Positions 29,622 through 39,642 of a stretch of 50,626 nucleotides of DNA are shown here, in pieces. The translations under genes and the position numbers were made by a program. Numbering within the stretch: position 1 is the first letter of the stretch; each line of letters opens with the position of its first letter. The stretch covers positions 3,663,926 through 3,714,551 of the forward strand of contig NC_090615.1 of NCBI RefSeq assembly GCF_004359215.1. Reading direction: 5' to 3'. Source of the stretch: Bremia lactucae (lineage: Eukaryota > Oomycota > Peronosporomycetes > Peronosporales > Peronosporaceae). The notes under the pieces were generated by a model that saw only the letters and a program-made list of their open reading frames with translations, searched no databases and had not been told where the DNA came from.

Positions 29622-32600
29622 ATGGACGCCAGTAGCATTGGTAAAGGCCATCGTAAGTCCAAGTCGGGCGCCAAGGTCAATAAACAGAAGCGCAAAGCAT
29701 TTGAAAAACAAAAAAAGGAGCAGCCGTCGCTGGCCGAACAACGTAAGAATCCTAAGGCGTTCGGAGTAGCGAAGGCTGGTCGTGCACGCAAGACCATCCA
29801 GCGCAACTTGGACCGTGAGCATCGTAAAGAATATGTACCCCAATCAAATCGTGCTGAGGAACTACCTCCGCCAATTTCGGTGGTTGTCATGGGTCCACCA
29901 GGTAGTGGTAAGAGCACGGTTATCCGCTCGCTTGTCAAACGCTACACTCGACACAACCTCGTGGATGTCAAAGGCCCAGTGACTGTAGTCAGTGGCAAAG
30001 ATCGCCGTATCACTTTTTTTGAATGCCCGAACGATCTAAATGCCATGATTGACTTGGCCAAAATTGCCGACTTGGTGCTGCTGCTCGTGGACGCCAGCTT
30101 TGGTTTTGAAATGGAGACATTTGAGTTTCTTAATATCCTCCAAGTTGTCGGGTTTCCGAAAGTAATGGGGATTCTCACGCATCTAGACAGTTTTAAGAAA
30201 AACAAGAGTCTTCGCAAGACCAAGAAACGTCTGAAAGCTCGGTTTTGGACTGAAATCTATCAGGGTGCGAAATTATTTTATTTTTCTGGAATATCTGCAA
30301 ACAAATACCCGAAAGGTGAAATTCAGAATTTATCTCTATATATATCGCGCATGAAATTTCGTCCACTGACATGGAGGAATTCACATCCGTATTTATTGGT
30401 GGATCGATTCGAAGACGTGACTGCTCCTGATGACGTTCAGCGGAATTCAATGGTGGACCGTCGAGTGACGTTGTATGGCTATTTACGTGGTACGCACTTG
30501 AAACCAGGCATGAGGATGCATATCGCTGGTGCCGGTGATTTCTACATGGATAACGTGACGGCAATGCCCGACCCATGCAACATGCCGTCGAGTACGAAAA
30601 GAGCTGATGGAGTTGTCAAGAAGAAGCACTTGACCCAGAAAGATACGCTCTTGTATGCACCCATGTCGGATGTCGGCAACATTATGTATGATAAAGATGC
30701 GATGTATATTAATTTGAGCCAGCTAAACTACACCAATCCAGACACGGGGGACATTGTACCTGACGAGGAGGGCGATCAGGGAACAAGTGGAAATGAAACG
30801 AGTGGCACTCGCATTGGACTGATGGGTGAAGGAGTTGAGATGGTGCAGCAGATGCAGAAAATGGGTGTCGGTCTTGATGAGAAGCTGAATGAAGCCAGTC
30901 TGTCGCTCTTTCGACACACGACTGCTATTCGTGCGGATGAAATTGATAGCGATGAGGATGGGAGTGTGGAGGAAAACATAGAAGAAGAGGAAGATGACAA
31001 GGATGGCGAGCCGAATTCTGGTAACCCTACAGAGGCTATTGTACAAGACAGTAATGGTCGTACGCGTCGTCGAGCCATTTTTGCTGAGAGCGATGGCCCC
31101 TTAAATTCTGTAAACAATGAAGATCACACAGATTCGGATGATGATGATCAGGACGATACTAGTGAAGAAGAGCAAGATGAAATTACAGGAGAGCAGTCGC
31201 AATTGAGGTGGAAAGAAACGATGGTGTCTCGTGCTGCTGCCAATTTTCTTGAGCGTGAGCGATCTGACGTGAATTTGATGGAGCTTGTTTACGGCAAGCG
31301 TCAGAAGCTTTTTAAGACGGATCATGATTTGGAAGAGGTAGAGTCAAAGTCTGACAAAAATCTTCAGGTACAGCCCAGCGAAAATGAAGACGATGCTTTT
31401 TTTACATTAAAACTCCAAACCAACTCCATGGGTGAACTGTCATCTGCGTCTGAGAAGTACAATCTGATTAATGCCATTGACTGTTCGCGTTTAAATGTTG
31501 GCACGAATGATAGAAAAGATTGGACGATACCTGACGTTCTGGAAAGCATCCGAAATCGTTTTGTGACTGGTACTTGGAAGCGCGTTCAGAGAAACGATGA
31601 CGTCAATAGTGATGAAGAAGATAATGGTGCTATTGATCCAACCAATGATGATGAAATGCACGGCTCATTCGAAGACTTGGAAACTGGCGAAGTGCAGAAT
31701 GGTGCTGTAGATGTTGCGGCTAAAGGCAATTGTAGTGACGATCACGAAATTGGCAAGAATGAGACGGATGAACAGATACGCGAACGTCTTCGAGCCCAGA
31801 AATCCGTGAAACGAACGGTGGATGAAGATGATGATGTTATGGTTGGTGGCCAGAAGAAAGTGGAGGACGACGAAGAAATGACAGAGGTGATGATTGAGGC
31901 AAAACGTTTACGTGAGGAACAAGCGCAACGGAATGCCGAGGAGTTTGGAGAAGAAGGCGAGGACATGCGTCTACAGCTGGAAGGCTTTCGAAATGGTCTT
32001 TATGTTCGTATTGAGTTCTCAAAAATCCCTGCTGAGTTTGTGCGATACTACGATCCAAAGAATCCTATTGTTGTCGGTGGTCTACCAACTATTGAAGACT
32101 CATTAGGACTGGTCCGTATGCGTTTTAAGAAGCACCGTTGGCACAGGAAAATTTTGAAAACCAACGACCCGTTGGTGTTTTCCATTGGCTGGCGGCGTTT
32201 CCAGAGTTTGCCCTTATACTCTATCGAGGATACGAACGAGCGGCATCGATACTTGAAATATACACCAGAGCACATGCATTGCCACGCAACGATCTTTGGC
32301 CCCATGTGCCCTCCGAATACTGGCGTGCTGGCATTCCAGACACTATCGACAAATGCGGAAGGGTTTCGTGTAAGTGGCACTGGTGTCGTGCTTGAGCTTG
32401 ACCACAAGTTTAGTGTCGTCAAGAAGCTCAAGTTAATTGGAACACCGAGTAAAATTCACAAGAACACGGCTTTTATTAAAGGCATGTTTAACACAGAGCT
32501 GGAAGTCGCCAAGTTTGAAGGGGCTAGTATTCGCACTGTGAGTGGTCTGCGGGGGCGCATTAAAAAGGCTCTTCGCGGTGAAAAGGGTGATTTTCGGGCT

Positions 32601-33185
32601 ACTTTTGAGGACAAAATATTAAAAAGTGATCTCATTTTTTGCCGCACGTGGGTGCCCGTAGACCCAAAGCAGTTGTATAATCCCATAACGTCTTTGCTAA
32701 CGAATGCAAAGGGATCTCGAAAGAGTTCCTTAGGACTGATGAAGACGACATATGAATTGCGCAAGGAGCAAAAGCTCGCTGTGCCCGTGAATCCGGACTC
32801 GCTATATAAACCCATTGTACGAACGGAGCGTAAATTTCAGGCTTTTAAAGTGCCCAAAAAACTCCAAGCGAACCTCCCGTTCGCTAGTAAACCTAAGGAA
32901 GATAAGAAGAAAGGAGCTAATAAGGGCTACTTGACTACACGTGCTGTGGTCTTAGAGCCAGAAGAGAAGAAGAAGTATGGTTTTATGTTACGTGTAAACA
33001 CGGTGCGTCGTGACCGTGAGGCCACACGGAAATTACGTCAGAGCCAGCGCAATGCTGAGAACCTTAAGCGCAAGCAACGTGAAGAGAAGCAGTTTGAAGG
33101 CGTGCACAAGGCGGAAAAGAAGGCTAAATATCGTGCTGAGGGAAAAGATGCCGCGTACCGTGCTCTAAAGGCATCGACAAGCTAG
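29622..33185 (+). CDS. BMS1: Ribosome biogenesis GTPase BMS1
   Basis: The single-exon frame encodes 1,187 residues from the ATG at 29622 (MDASSIGKGHRKSKSGAKVN). The frame is open further up, but this start matches the family's basic N-terminus. In order: a Lys/Arg-rich nucleolar N-terminus, a GTPase domain with P-loop VMGPPGSGKST (~residues 88-98), then VTVVSGKDRRITFFECPND and a THLD motif (~185), and an AARP2CN-type domain (~235-330). A long acidic region with many Asp/Glu runs (~400-750) follows, then the conserved C-terminal RIBIOP domain (~760-1070) and a basic tail. BMS1 is an essential nucleolar factor of the small-subunit processome that binds U3 snoRNP and Rcl1. All landmarks are intact and the length equals that of yeast and animal homologues. 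A ribosome-related RRM gene lies 330 bp downstream. Confidence 0.96.
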   Translation: MDASSIGKGHRKSKSGAKVNKQKRKAFEKQKKEQPSLAEQRKNPKAFGVAKAGRARKTIQRNLDREHRKEYVPQSNRAEELPPPISVVVMGPPGSGKSTVIRSLVKRYTRHNLVDVKGPVTVVSGKDRRITFFECPNDLNAMIDLAKIADLVLLLVDASFGFEMETFEFLNILQVVGFPKVMGILTHLDSFKKNKSLRKTKKRLKARFWTEIYQGAKLFYFSGISANKYPKGEIQNLSLYISRMKFRPLTWRNSHPYLLVDRFEDVTAPDDVQRNSMVDRRVTLYGYLRGTHLKPGMRMHIAGAGDFYMDNVTAMPDPCNMPSSTKRADGVVKKKHLTQKDTLLYAPMSDVGNIMYDKDAMYINLSQLNYTNPDTGDIVPDEEGDQGTSGNETSGTRIGLMGEGVEMVQQMQKMGVGLDEKLNEASLSLFRHTTAIRADEIDSDEDGSVEENIEEEEDDKDGEPNSGNPTEAIVQDSNGRTRRRAIFAESDGPLNSVNNEDHTDSDDDDQDDTSEEEQDEITGEQSQLRWKETMVSRAAANFLERERSDVNLMELVYGKRQKLFKTDHDLEEVESKSDKNLQVQPSENEDDAFFTLKLQTNSMGELSSASEKYNLINAIDCSRLNVGTNDRKDWTIPDVLESIRNRFVTGTWKRVQRNDDVNSDEEDNGAIDPTNDDEMHGSFEDLETGEVQNGAVDVAAKGNCSDDHEIGKNETDEQIRERLRAQKSVKRTVDEDDDVMVGGQKKVEDDEEMTEVMIEAKRLREEQAQRNAEEFGEEGEDMRLQLEGFRNGLYVRIEFSKIPAEFVRYYDPKNPIVVGGLPTIEDSLGLVRMRFKKHRWHRKILKTNDPLVFSIGWRRFQSLPLYSIEDTNERHRYLKYTPEHMHCHATIFGPMCPPNTGVLAFQTLSTNAEGFRVSGTGVVLELDHKFSVVKKLKLIGTPSKIHKNTAFIKGMFNTELEVAKFEGASIRTVSGLRGRIKKALRGEKGDFRATFEDKILKSDLIFCRTWVPVDPKQLYNPITSLLTNAKGSRKSSLGLMKTTYELRKEQKLAVPVNPDSLYKPIVRTERKFQAFKVPKKLQANLPFASKPKEDKKKGANKGYLTTRAVVLEPEEKKKYGFMLRVNTVRRDREATRKLRQSQRNAENLKRKQREEKQFEGVHKAEKKAKYRAEGKDAAYRALKASTS

Positions 33186-33315
33186 CAGTAGATCAGTTTT
33201 GTTAATTATAGTGCAATAGATTAACTCCTTTTTTCTCATATAGTTCTTGCCAATGTAGTCAGAATTTTTGTAAATAAGATGATTAATCATTTTAGAACAT
33301 AGCCAAGACAATCTT

Positions 33316-33319
33316 AAAA
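33316..33319 (-). terminator. Pol III terminator of tRNA-Arg
   Basis: On the minus strand a TTTT run lies 3 bases after the tRNA 3' end, the minimal RNA polymerase III stop signal. Confidence 0.6.
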
Positions 33320-33322
33320 TTG

Positions 33323-33395
33323 CGACCTTGATGGGACTCGAACCCACAACCCCCTGATTAGAAGTCAGATGCGCTATCCATTGCGCCACAAGGTC
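33323..33395 (-). tRNA. tRNA-Arg, anticodon TCT
   Basis: A 73-nt cloverleaf without intron lies on the minus strand. The acceptor GACCTTG (33395) pairs with CAAGGTC, with discriminator G. The A-box is TGGCGCAATGG, the anticodon arm has loop CTTCTAA (anticodon TCT, reading AGA), and the T-arm holds the B-box GGTTCGAGTCC. All stems pair well, so it should be functional. It lies between BMS1 and the RRM gene. Confidence 0.96.
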
Positions 33396-33515
33396 TTTCC
33401 ATCTGGAAGTGTATTTATTTAAATATTATACAACATTTTATGACAAATGATTGTAAAAATTATAGTTTTGGTGCAGACATTTCTTCGCCAAGCCAATCAA
33501 TCATTAAAGCTCGAT

Positions 33516-34487
33516 ATGACTTTGAACGCCAAGCAGCGTCGCCAGCTATTGCGCAAGCATCAGCATCAACAGGAAGCCACATCCCGACTGGTTCCAGAAT
33601 TTTCTGCAGAACAGAAGCGCGATCAAAATTCTTCCGCGGAGCTTGATATAGCAAGTCAAGTTGACACCAGCTTCGCTCATCCAAACACCCAAGCGCAACG
33701 GCGTCTAGCCCAGCTTACTAAGCAAAAATCAGAGCTTTCAACAACAAGAGATGACGCTATCACCTCTTACGAGGCTAATATTGCCCATGACAATGTGAAA
33801 TTGAATGCTCAGGCGCGGCGCCTACGCAAGCGCGAGTCCAAGCGCAAGGCCGATGGAACGAATAATACAGAGTCCCACTTGAAGAAACAAAAGGCAAGCG
33901 AGGAGGCTGTAGGCGATGACAACAAAAGCGCTAGTTACCACAAGAGTATTCATCTTACACTTTTTGTGGGCCAGCTACCTTTCAAAACTACAGAAGCCAT
34001 GATTCGGAAACATTTTGCCGAGGCAGGCGAGATCACACTGCGAATGCTGACAGATAAGAAGACTAAAAAGTTCAAAGGAATGGCTTTTATTGAGGTCAAG
34101 GACAACAAGGCGCTTGGGGCTGCGCTATCGCGCCACCATACACTTTTGTTAGGACGCCGCATTAACGTTGAGTTGACCGCTGGCGGTGGTGGTAAGAAGT
34201 CGGAAATCCGTCGCCAAAAAATTGACTCGTTGCGTTCAAAACAAAGCATTGTTCAAGTGAAGAAGGCGAAGGCATTAATACAGAAACGCATCGACAGTCC
34301 TGAGTACAAGCTGACACAAGAAGACGTGGATGATCGCATGATTGATTTCTTGTCGTGGTTTGACTACGAGACTGCAAAGAAGGCACTTGACGAGCTCGAT
34401 CGCTGTGTGAGTGACAACGTAAATAACCGCAAGGCGTTTTTCATGGGCATCTTAAAACGCTTTCGACAGACAGATGGTTTAGAGTAG
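33516..34487 (+). CDS. RRM protein of RBM34/Nop12 type, probably nucleolar
   Basis: The frame gives 323 residues from the ATG at 33516 (MTLNAKQRRQLLRKHQHQ). A start at 33447 would add a hydrophobic 23-residue leader that looks like untranslated sequence. A basic, Gln/Lys-rich region with a coiled coil (~1-140) precedes one RNA recognition motif (~145-225): RNP2-like LTLFVGQLPF, RNP1-like KKFKGMAFIEV. A basic linker and a C-terminal conserved helical block (DVDDRMIDFLSWFDYETAKK, ending AFFMGILKRF) follow. Composition and single RRM resemble RBM34/Nop12 pre-60S factors; the exact orthologue is not certain. Position after BMS1 fits a ribosome-assembly role. It starts 120 bp from the divergent tRNA, so control regions may overlap. 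Confidence 0.85.
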   Translation: MTLNAKQRRQLLRKHQHQQEATSRLVPEFSAEQKRDQNSSAELDIASQVDTSFAHPNTQAQRRLAQLTKQKSELSTTRDDAITSYEANIAHDNVKLNAQARRLRKRESKRKADGTNNTESHLKKQKASEEAVGDDNKSASYHKSIHLTLFVGQLPFKTTEAMIRKHFAEAGEITLRMLTDKKTKKFKGMAFIEVKDNKALGAALSRHHTLLLGRRINVELTAGGGGKKSEIRRQKIDSLRSKQSIVQVKKAKALIQKRIDSPEYKLTQEDVDDRMIDFLSWFDYETAKKALDELDRCVSDNVNNRKAFFMGILKRFRQTDGLE

Positions 34488-34679
34488 ATTCAACAGCTCG
34501 TGCTACGAATAGTAAATACGAAGGACCGTATCACACTTGTACGATCGCGAAGCGGACCATAAAGTGATTTATACAAGAGCAATGACACCAGTTCAGCTCA
34601 TTAGATTTATTGTTGGATTCTTCATTTGTAGCCAGCATGGCGAAAACAATGCAACAAATATAAAAACCTCACTGATTTC
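34488..34679. other. 3' flank of the RRM gene
   Basis: Nothing recognisable is seen here. It separates the RRM gene from the dead dehydrogenase copy. Confidence 0.5.
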
Positions 34680-35345
34680 TTTTTAATAGTACCGAGATCA
34701 TCCATACTGACGCCAGTAGCCACCGATATACCGTTGGACATTTTTGACGGCACATGTCCTCGCTTACGAGAATGAGGCCACCATTAGGACGACGAGCCAG
34801 CTTGGCGGCTCGTGTGGTGAATGGCAGCTTCGGACGTGTCATAGGCGACGGAATCAATCTGTTGCGGCATCAGTCCAACCACGGGCCCAATATTAATGAC
34901 ACGAGCCGGGTCCGACGACGTGGTGCAGCATCGAGCAGCGGTAGGAGAAATTTCGCTAAATGAAGAGGCGACATTACATTGATGACGGCCATGACTTTTT
35001 TCATGCTGATTCTGAGTGGTGATCAAAGTCTCCTCACCACCAAGCGCCCGAGTTGTTGATGAGCACGTCCACTTTGCTCGCTCTCAGCGATCTGTTCCGC
35101 CAGCTCCATTATGCGGATTACCTTGCAGCTATGAAAAACATATTGTTTACAGTAGAGTCTTCAATAAATATCCATTAATGTGGGGGCCAAGGCCATTGAA
35201 GTTAAGTTCCTTGGCCGTGGCTTTGCATGCATCGAGGTTCCGCAACGCAATCTAGACTTTGGCACCATTCTGTACAAAGTCGTCGGCTATCATCTTCCCA
35301 ATACCACGACCGCTGGACATCAAAGAGGGTGTTATTATGATTTCG
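34680..35345 (-). pseudogene. Short-chain dehydrogenase pseudogene, tandem copy
   Basis: On the minus strand, broken frames reproduce the neighbouring dehydrogenase in order: SGRGIGKMIADDFVQNGAKV then a stop (about 35325-35265), ALRNLDACKATAKELN (about 35255), ARVINIGPVVGLMPQQIDS and AYDTSEAAIHH (34950-34830), and AAKLARRPNGGLILVSE (about 34810). The catalytic Y is kept, but the catalytic Lys of YxxxK is Glu. The middle of the gene (cofactor-binding NNxG block) is deleted. It is a decayed tandem duplicate of the gene at 35611-36559. Confidence 0.85.
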
Positions 35346-35610
35346 GTCATGATATTTGGACCAAAGCTGTAAACAAGAAGTGCGTCAATTAGTCTAAGTG
35401 AAACTTAAATAATACCAGTCATAACCGACTTTTAACCCTTGATCGGTCACAACGGTTCAAATATCGTGAATCTAAAAATCATCGAATGTCCAAACATCAT
35501 CGAATATTAAAATATCATTTAAGAGGTGTTTATAATGAAGATAGGGTTAACGTCGATTATAGAACGTTACTTATATGATCCAAAATTTAGCTACTTGACG
35601 CACTTCTTGT
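35346..35610. other. Spacer between the two dehydrogenase copies
   Basis: No gene is seen. A stretch around 35465-35520 contains imperfect direct repeats of an ATCATCGAAT-type motif (three near copies: AAAATCATCGAATGTC, AAACATCATCGAATATT, AAATATCATTT). Confidence 0.45.
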
Positions 35611-36559
35611 TTACAGCTTTGACGGACCCACGCCGATCTCAGCAGCACCGATGGTCCCGCCGTCGCTAGTAATGACCTGACCAGTGATCCATCCAGATGC
35701 TTTCGAGGCCAAGAAGATCGTCAATCCAGCCATATCCGAGGAGTCACCCATTCGCTCAAGTGGGATGGTCTGGCTAATGTTGTGAAAGGACATCCCTGTC
35801 ACGTGCGCGATACCTTCAGCCAACCTTGTCGGAACGTATCCAAGCGCAACGGCATTGACAAGAATGTGCCCACCGTTCGGACGCCGAGCGAGCTTTGCAG
35901 CCAGCACGCGAGTCAAGTGATGCAGTGCAGCCTTGGACGAATCGTACACCATAACATTGATTTTTTGTGGCACAAGTCCACCGACCGATCCAACGTTAAT
36001 AACTCGAGCTCCCTCGGACGTTACTGCTGCAACATCAAGAAGAGGCAACAAGAACCGCGTAAGCAAGTAGGCGGACGTCACATTTAGCGCAAAGGTTTTT
36101 TCCCAAACTGTAGCGGCAAGCACAGAAAGTATTAGACGCTAATACTTGTATTTTAAATACGAATAAGTACTTGATGCTGGAGTGCTTTCGACGGGAGATT
36201 CGAATCCATCGCCTGAATTGTTAATGAGCACGTCAAGGCGTGACTCTCTCTTTATGATCTCGTTCGCGAACGCCTTGCACTCCTCCTCGCTTGTTAGATT
36301 GACTTTTAACTTTAAACACAGCCACTTAGTATTGATAGGTGACTACTTATATCATTTGTCGTACAGCAATGCAACGACCAGGTCCTTTCGCATTGAGCTC
36401 CTTTGCCGTCGCTTGGCAGGCTTCAAGCTTCCGTGACGCAATATACACTTTGGCCCCATTTTGTACGAATCCATCCGCGATCATTCTACCGATGCCGCGG
36501 CCACCTCCCGTCACGACTACTACTTTATCCTTCACATTGAAGAGCTCTGCCGCATTCAT
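35611..36559 (-). CDS. Short-chain dehydrogenase/reductase (SDR), two introns
   Basis: Three minus-strand exons, 36559-36365, 36309-36171 and 36107-35611, with introns of 55 nt (GTACGA..TTTAAAG) and 63 nt (GTACTT..CTACAG), give 276 residues. The protein has the classical SDR signatures: cofactor loop VTGGGRGIGR (~17-26), VLINNSG (a variant of NNAG), WEKTFALNV, INVGSVGG and catalytic YDSSK. The C-terminus has the usual SGWITGQVITSDGG. It is an NAD(P)-dependent oxidoreductase; sequence flavour is of 3-oxoacyl/rhamnolipid-type reductases, but the substrate cannot be told. It is probably cytosolic, as no targeting signal is seen. The copy next to it (34680-35345) is dead, so this is the surviving member of a tandem pair. 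Confidence 0.93.
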
Positions 36560-36814
36560 TTTTAGTAGGGGGAAGGTGGTTTATCCAAGCGCGTTTGATT
36601 GGTATCTATCGGTCACTTTTTCAAGGAAAAAGGGCTTATAACTATAATATATGAAAGTAAAGCCTACTTATCAACAATCATTAAATAGCAATTCATTTTA
36701 TTTTCAGCAAGGCAGAGCAGTGGAAAAAAGCCTGTCAGCCCCAGACTGTCCATTCTCTATCTTAAGTAAACTAAAATTTTAATCTATGTTTGCAGGACTA
36801 CACTATAGCGTGAG
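36560..36814. other. 5' flank of the dehydrogenase gene
   Basis: AT-rich upstream region that presumably carries the promoter of the minus-strand dehydrogenase. It ends at a type I LTR start (36815). No distinct element is identified. Confidence 0.45.
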
Positions 36815-37026
36815 TGTAACGGGCTTAAGTGCCTAATGTTACAGACCCGTTAAGTTTACTTAACCGAAAGTCATTTACTTTATTTGAAGAAACATGACCT
36901 GCCACTAGGGTGAGGATCAAATAGTGACCCACCCTTGTGTATGTGATGTACATAGGTACATTAAAATTAAAAGGGATCGTCTAGCGTCATCCGCGAGCAG
37001 AGGTATTCGGAACAATGCACTCGCCA
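36815..37026 (+). repeat. Type I LTR fragment, plus orientation
   Basis: TGTAACGGGCTTAAGTGCC begins a decayed type I LTR that continues through ACCCACCCTTGTGTATGTGA to about 37020. It meets an LTR of the opposite orientation at 37027, so the two form a tail-to-tail pair. Confidence 0.8.
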
Positions 37027-37610
37027 TGTAGACGGGGACGTCAATTGCGGCCACTGTAGGCGGGCACGTCGTAATGCGGCCACGCTCTACTTAGAACACA
37101 CACCATAGCACAGCGAGGAAGCGCTTTAACCTACTTCTCTTGCGTACAGTGAGGTAGTTGTGGTGGGCGCGTTAGCGACCTCACCCAACACACTGAGTAC
37201 TCTAGCAAAGTGTCGTCACGGGAGCGGTAATCCGGCTCCTCGTGCGCACTAATCAAGTAGGAAGTAGTTTTCAGACTGATTTATATTTAATCGTATTAAA
37301 TATAAATACCTATTTTTACCAATTAATATGTCATCTCTATAGATAACACTTAATATGTATTGCGAGCGTACCTTTCTAGATACCTCGCGTAACGGATGAC
37401 GCTAGCCGTCATCACGGATGACGCTGGGCGTCATCCCTCCTAATGTGAATGCACCCATGTGCATCACATACACAAGGGTTGGTCACAAATGTGAACCACA
37501 CCCGAGTGCTGGGTCTAATTACTATAATTTAGTAATTGACCATCCCCTTAAGAACACCAAGTGTACTTAAAGGGGACTGTGTAACATTAGGGCAACTTTA
37601 GCCCGTTACA
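37027..37610 (-). repeat. 3' LTR of element C (type I, minus orientation)
   Basis: On the minus strand the LTR runs from TGTAACGGGC (37610) to GTCTACA (37027). All U3 hairpins are visible, including a doubled GATGACG/CGTCATC stem near 37400-37436. Near identical in layout to 49027-49581. Confidence 0.88.
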
Positions 37611-37626
37611 CCCCCCCTCCTTTATG
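37611..37626 (-). promoter_or_regulatory. Polypurine tract of element C
   Basis: On the minus strand ATAAAGGAGGGGGGG directly precedes the LTR start, which sets element C's sense strand as minus. Confidence 0.75.
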
Positions 37627-37741
37627 AACGAGTTTACATTTTTAAATTCGTCAAAGAGGAGAGAGGAACTGCGAGCTGCCTAACGTGCCGCTAGTTCTCT
37701 CAGTCACTCTAGTGACCTGTGTTACATACACGGCGCCAAAG

Positions 37742-37775
37742 ATGCCACCTAAAAGGGGTCACGTGGCCACCAAAA
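37742..37775 (+). pseudogene. First codons of a family I antisense ORF in element C
   Basis: ATG at 37742 followed by codons for MPPKRGHVA, opposite to pol and about 115 bp from the polypurine tract. It matches the antisense ORF starts at 26721 (-) and 49714 (+), then ends at a deletion junction with integrase. Confidence 0.6.
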
Positions 37776-38664
37776 TTCCTCTGACACTCGTAAGAATGTC
37801 TTTGCACGGCCCAGATGCCCACTAGATGGCGCATCATGGAGCTCGTGAAGGATAATCAGCTTGAGATCTGTGGCATGAGGCACATAGATTCTCAAGGGAT
37901 CACAAGGTGACAGCTGATGCCATAACAGACCATCGATGTAGCTAAAGCGATTGAGCTTAGCCTTCAGGTGCGACGGAAGGGAAATCTTTTGTCCACCGAA
38001 GTGATCCAACAGCAGGCGACAGTGGTCGTCCTAACTGTAGCTCTCTTTTATTTCAGAGGCTAATGAGCTCGTCACGTGGTATGCCTTCATAACTGCCAAC
38101 GTTGACAGCTGAAATTTTGCTTTCGCACTAGACACACTTTCCTGGTGTCTAAACTAGAAGTCTGGTCTTCGCGATAAAGCGTCAGCCAAGACATTCGACT
38201 TACCCGGCTTCTATTCAACTTTGAAATTAAATTCAGAGAAGAATGTGAGCCATCTTGCCATTCTAGGCGAGAGGTGCGGTGAGTTTATTGCGGTCCGCAG
38301 TGATGCGTGATCCGTATAAACCACAAATGGTTCGGTGCCCAATAGGTGCACACGAAACTTGACAAGAGCATACTTTATTGAAAGTAGCTCTTTGTCATGC
38401 ACAGGGTAATTCAGTTCCGCGGCTTTTAATAGCCGGGACTGATAAGAGATGACGCGGTCAACGCCGTCGTCATCCTTCTGCATGAGCGCGCTGCCGATTG
38501 CAAAATTACTTGCATCGCAGACGACGCTAAAGGGCTTATCCGCGTCTGGCAATGCCAAGACCGGTGCCTCTACAAGAGATTGCTTCACTGATGTGAACGC
38601 ATCTTCTTGTTCTTTTAACCAAACCCATTCTGTGTCCTTTTTAAGGAGATCAGATAATGGTTTA

Positions 38665-39642
38665 GTTTGCTCCGCATAATTCTTGCTATACTTATGCAAG
38701 TAATTAGCGAGCCCTAGGAATTGGCGCAAATCCTTCACATGCCGTGGGATTGGCCATTCCTTTACTGATTTTACCTTGTCTGGGTCTGCTCGTACACCAT
38801 GTGTACCAACGATGCAGCCCAGTACAGGTATCTCAGGGACCCCTATGACGCACTTTTGCAAGTTGACGTACAATTGGGCGTCCTTTAAAGTCTGCAACAC
38901 AGCGTCTAAATGACGCTTGTGCGACTCTATTGCGCTCAGCCCGTCCTCGGCCCTACTATGCACGAATACATCGTCAAAGTAATGAGGCGCGTAGGCACGG
39001 TGCTGACGCATCACGTGAGCCACCACTCGGTTGAATGTCGCTGGTGCGTTTTTCAAACCTTGGGGCATCACAAGCCACTCCCAAAGCATACCGCTTGGGG
39101 TGCTTACTGCCGTTTTGGCTACATCGGACTCTCTCATGAGTACCTGATAGTANGTTTGCTCCGCATAATTCTTGCTATACTTATGCAAGTAATTAGCGAG
39201 CCCTAGGAATTGGCGCAAATCCTTCACATGCCGTGGGATTGGCCATTCCTTTACTGATTTTACCTTGTCTGGGTCTGCTCGTACACCATGTGTACCAACG
39301 ATGCAGCCCAGTACAGGTATCTCAGGGACCCCTATGACGCACTTTTGCAAGTTGACGTACAATTGGGCGTCCTTTAAAGTCTGCAACACAGCGTCTAAAT
39401 GACGCTTGTGCGACTCTATTGCGCTCAGCCCGTCCTCGGCCCTACTATGCACGAATACATCGTCAAAGTAATGAGGCGCGTAGGCACGGTGCTGACGCAT
39501 CACGTGAGCCATCACTCGGTTGAATGTCGCTGGTGCGTTTTCAAACCTTGGGGCATCACAAGCGACTCCCATAGCATTTCGCTTGGGGGATGCTTACAGC
39601 TGTTTTGGCTACATCGGACTCTCTCATGAGTACCTGATAGTA
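38665..39642 (-). repeat. ~489-bp tandem repeat inside reverse transcriptase, joined by one N
   Basis: 38665-39152 and 39154-39642 are near copies (offset 489-490). Most of the unit is identical, with a cluster of differences in the last ~110 bp (including a one-base loss of T near 39540 and an extra G near 39588). Both contain the YFDDVF catalytic block. The single N at 39153 sits exactly at the junction, so an assembly join of two overlapping copies or haplotypes is more likely than a biological duplication. Confidence 0.9.

Noticed and set aside
30193..32815. Several minus-strand Ser-rich and other frames inside BMS1
   Set aside because: Shadows of the long acidic Asp/Glu coding stretch (GAT/GAA read in reverse gives Ser/Phe-rich frames).
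38211..39572. A single polyprotein with two reverse-transcriptase active sites
   Set aside because: The duplication meets at a single N and is best explained as an assembly join.
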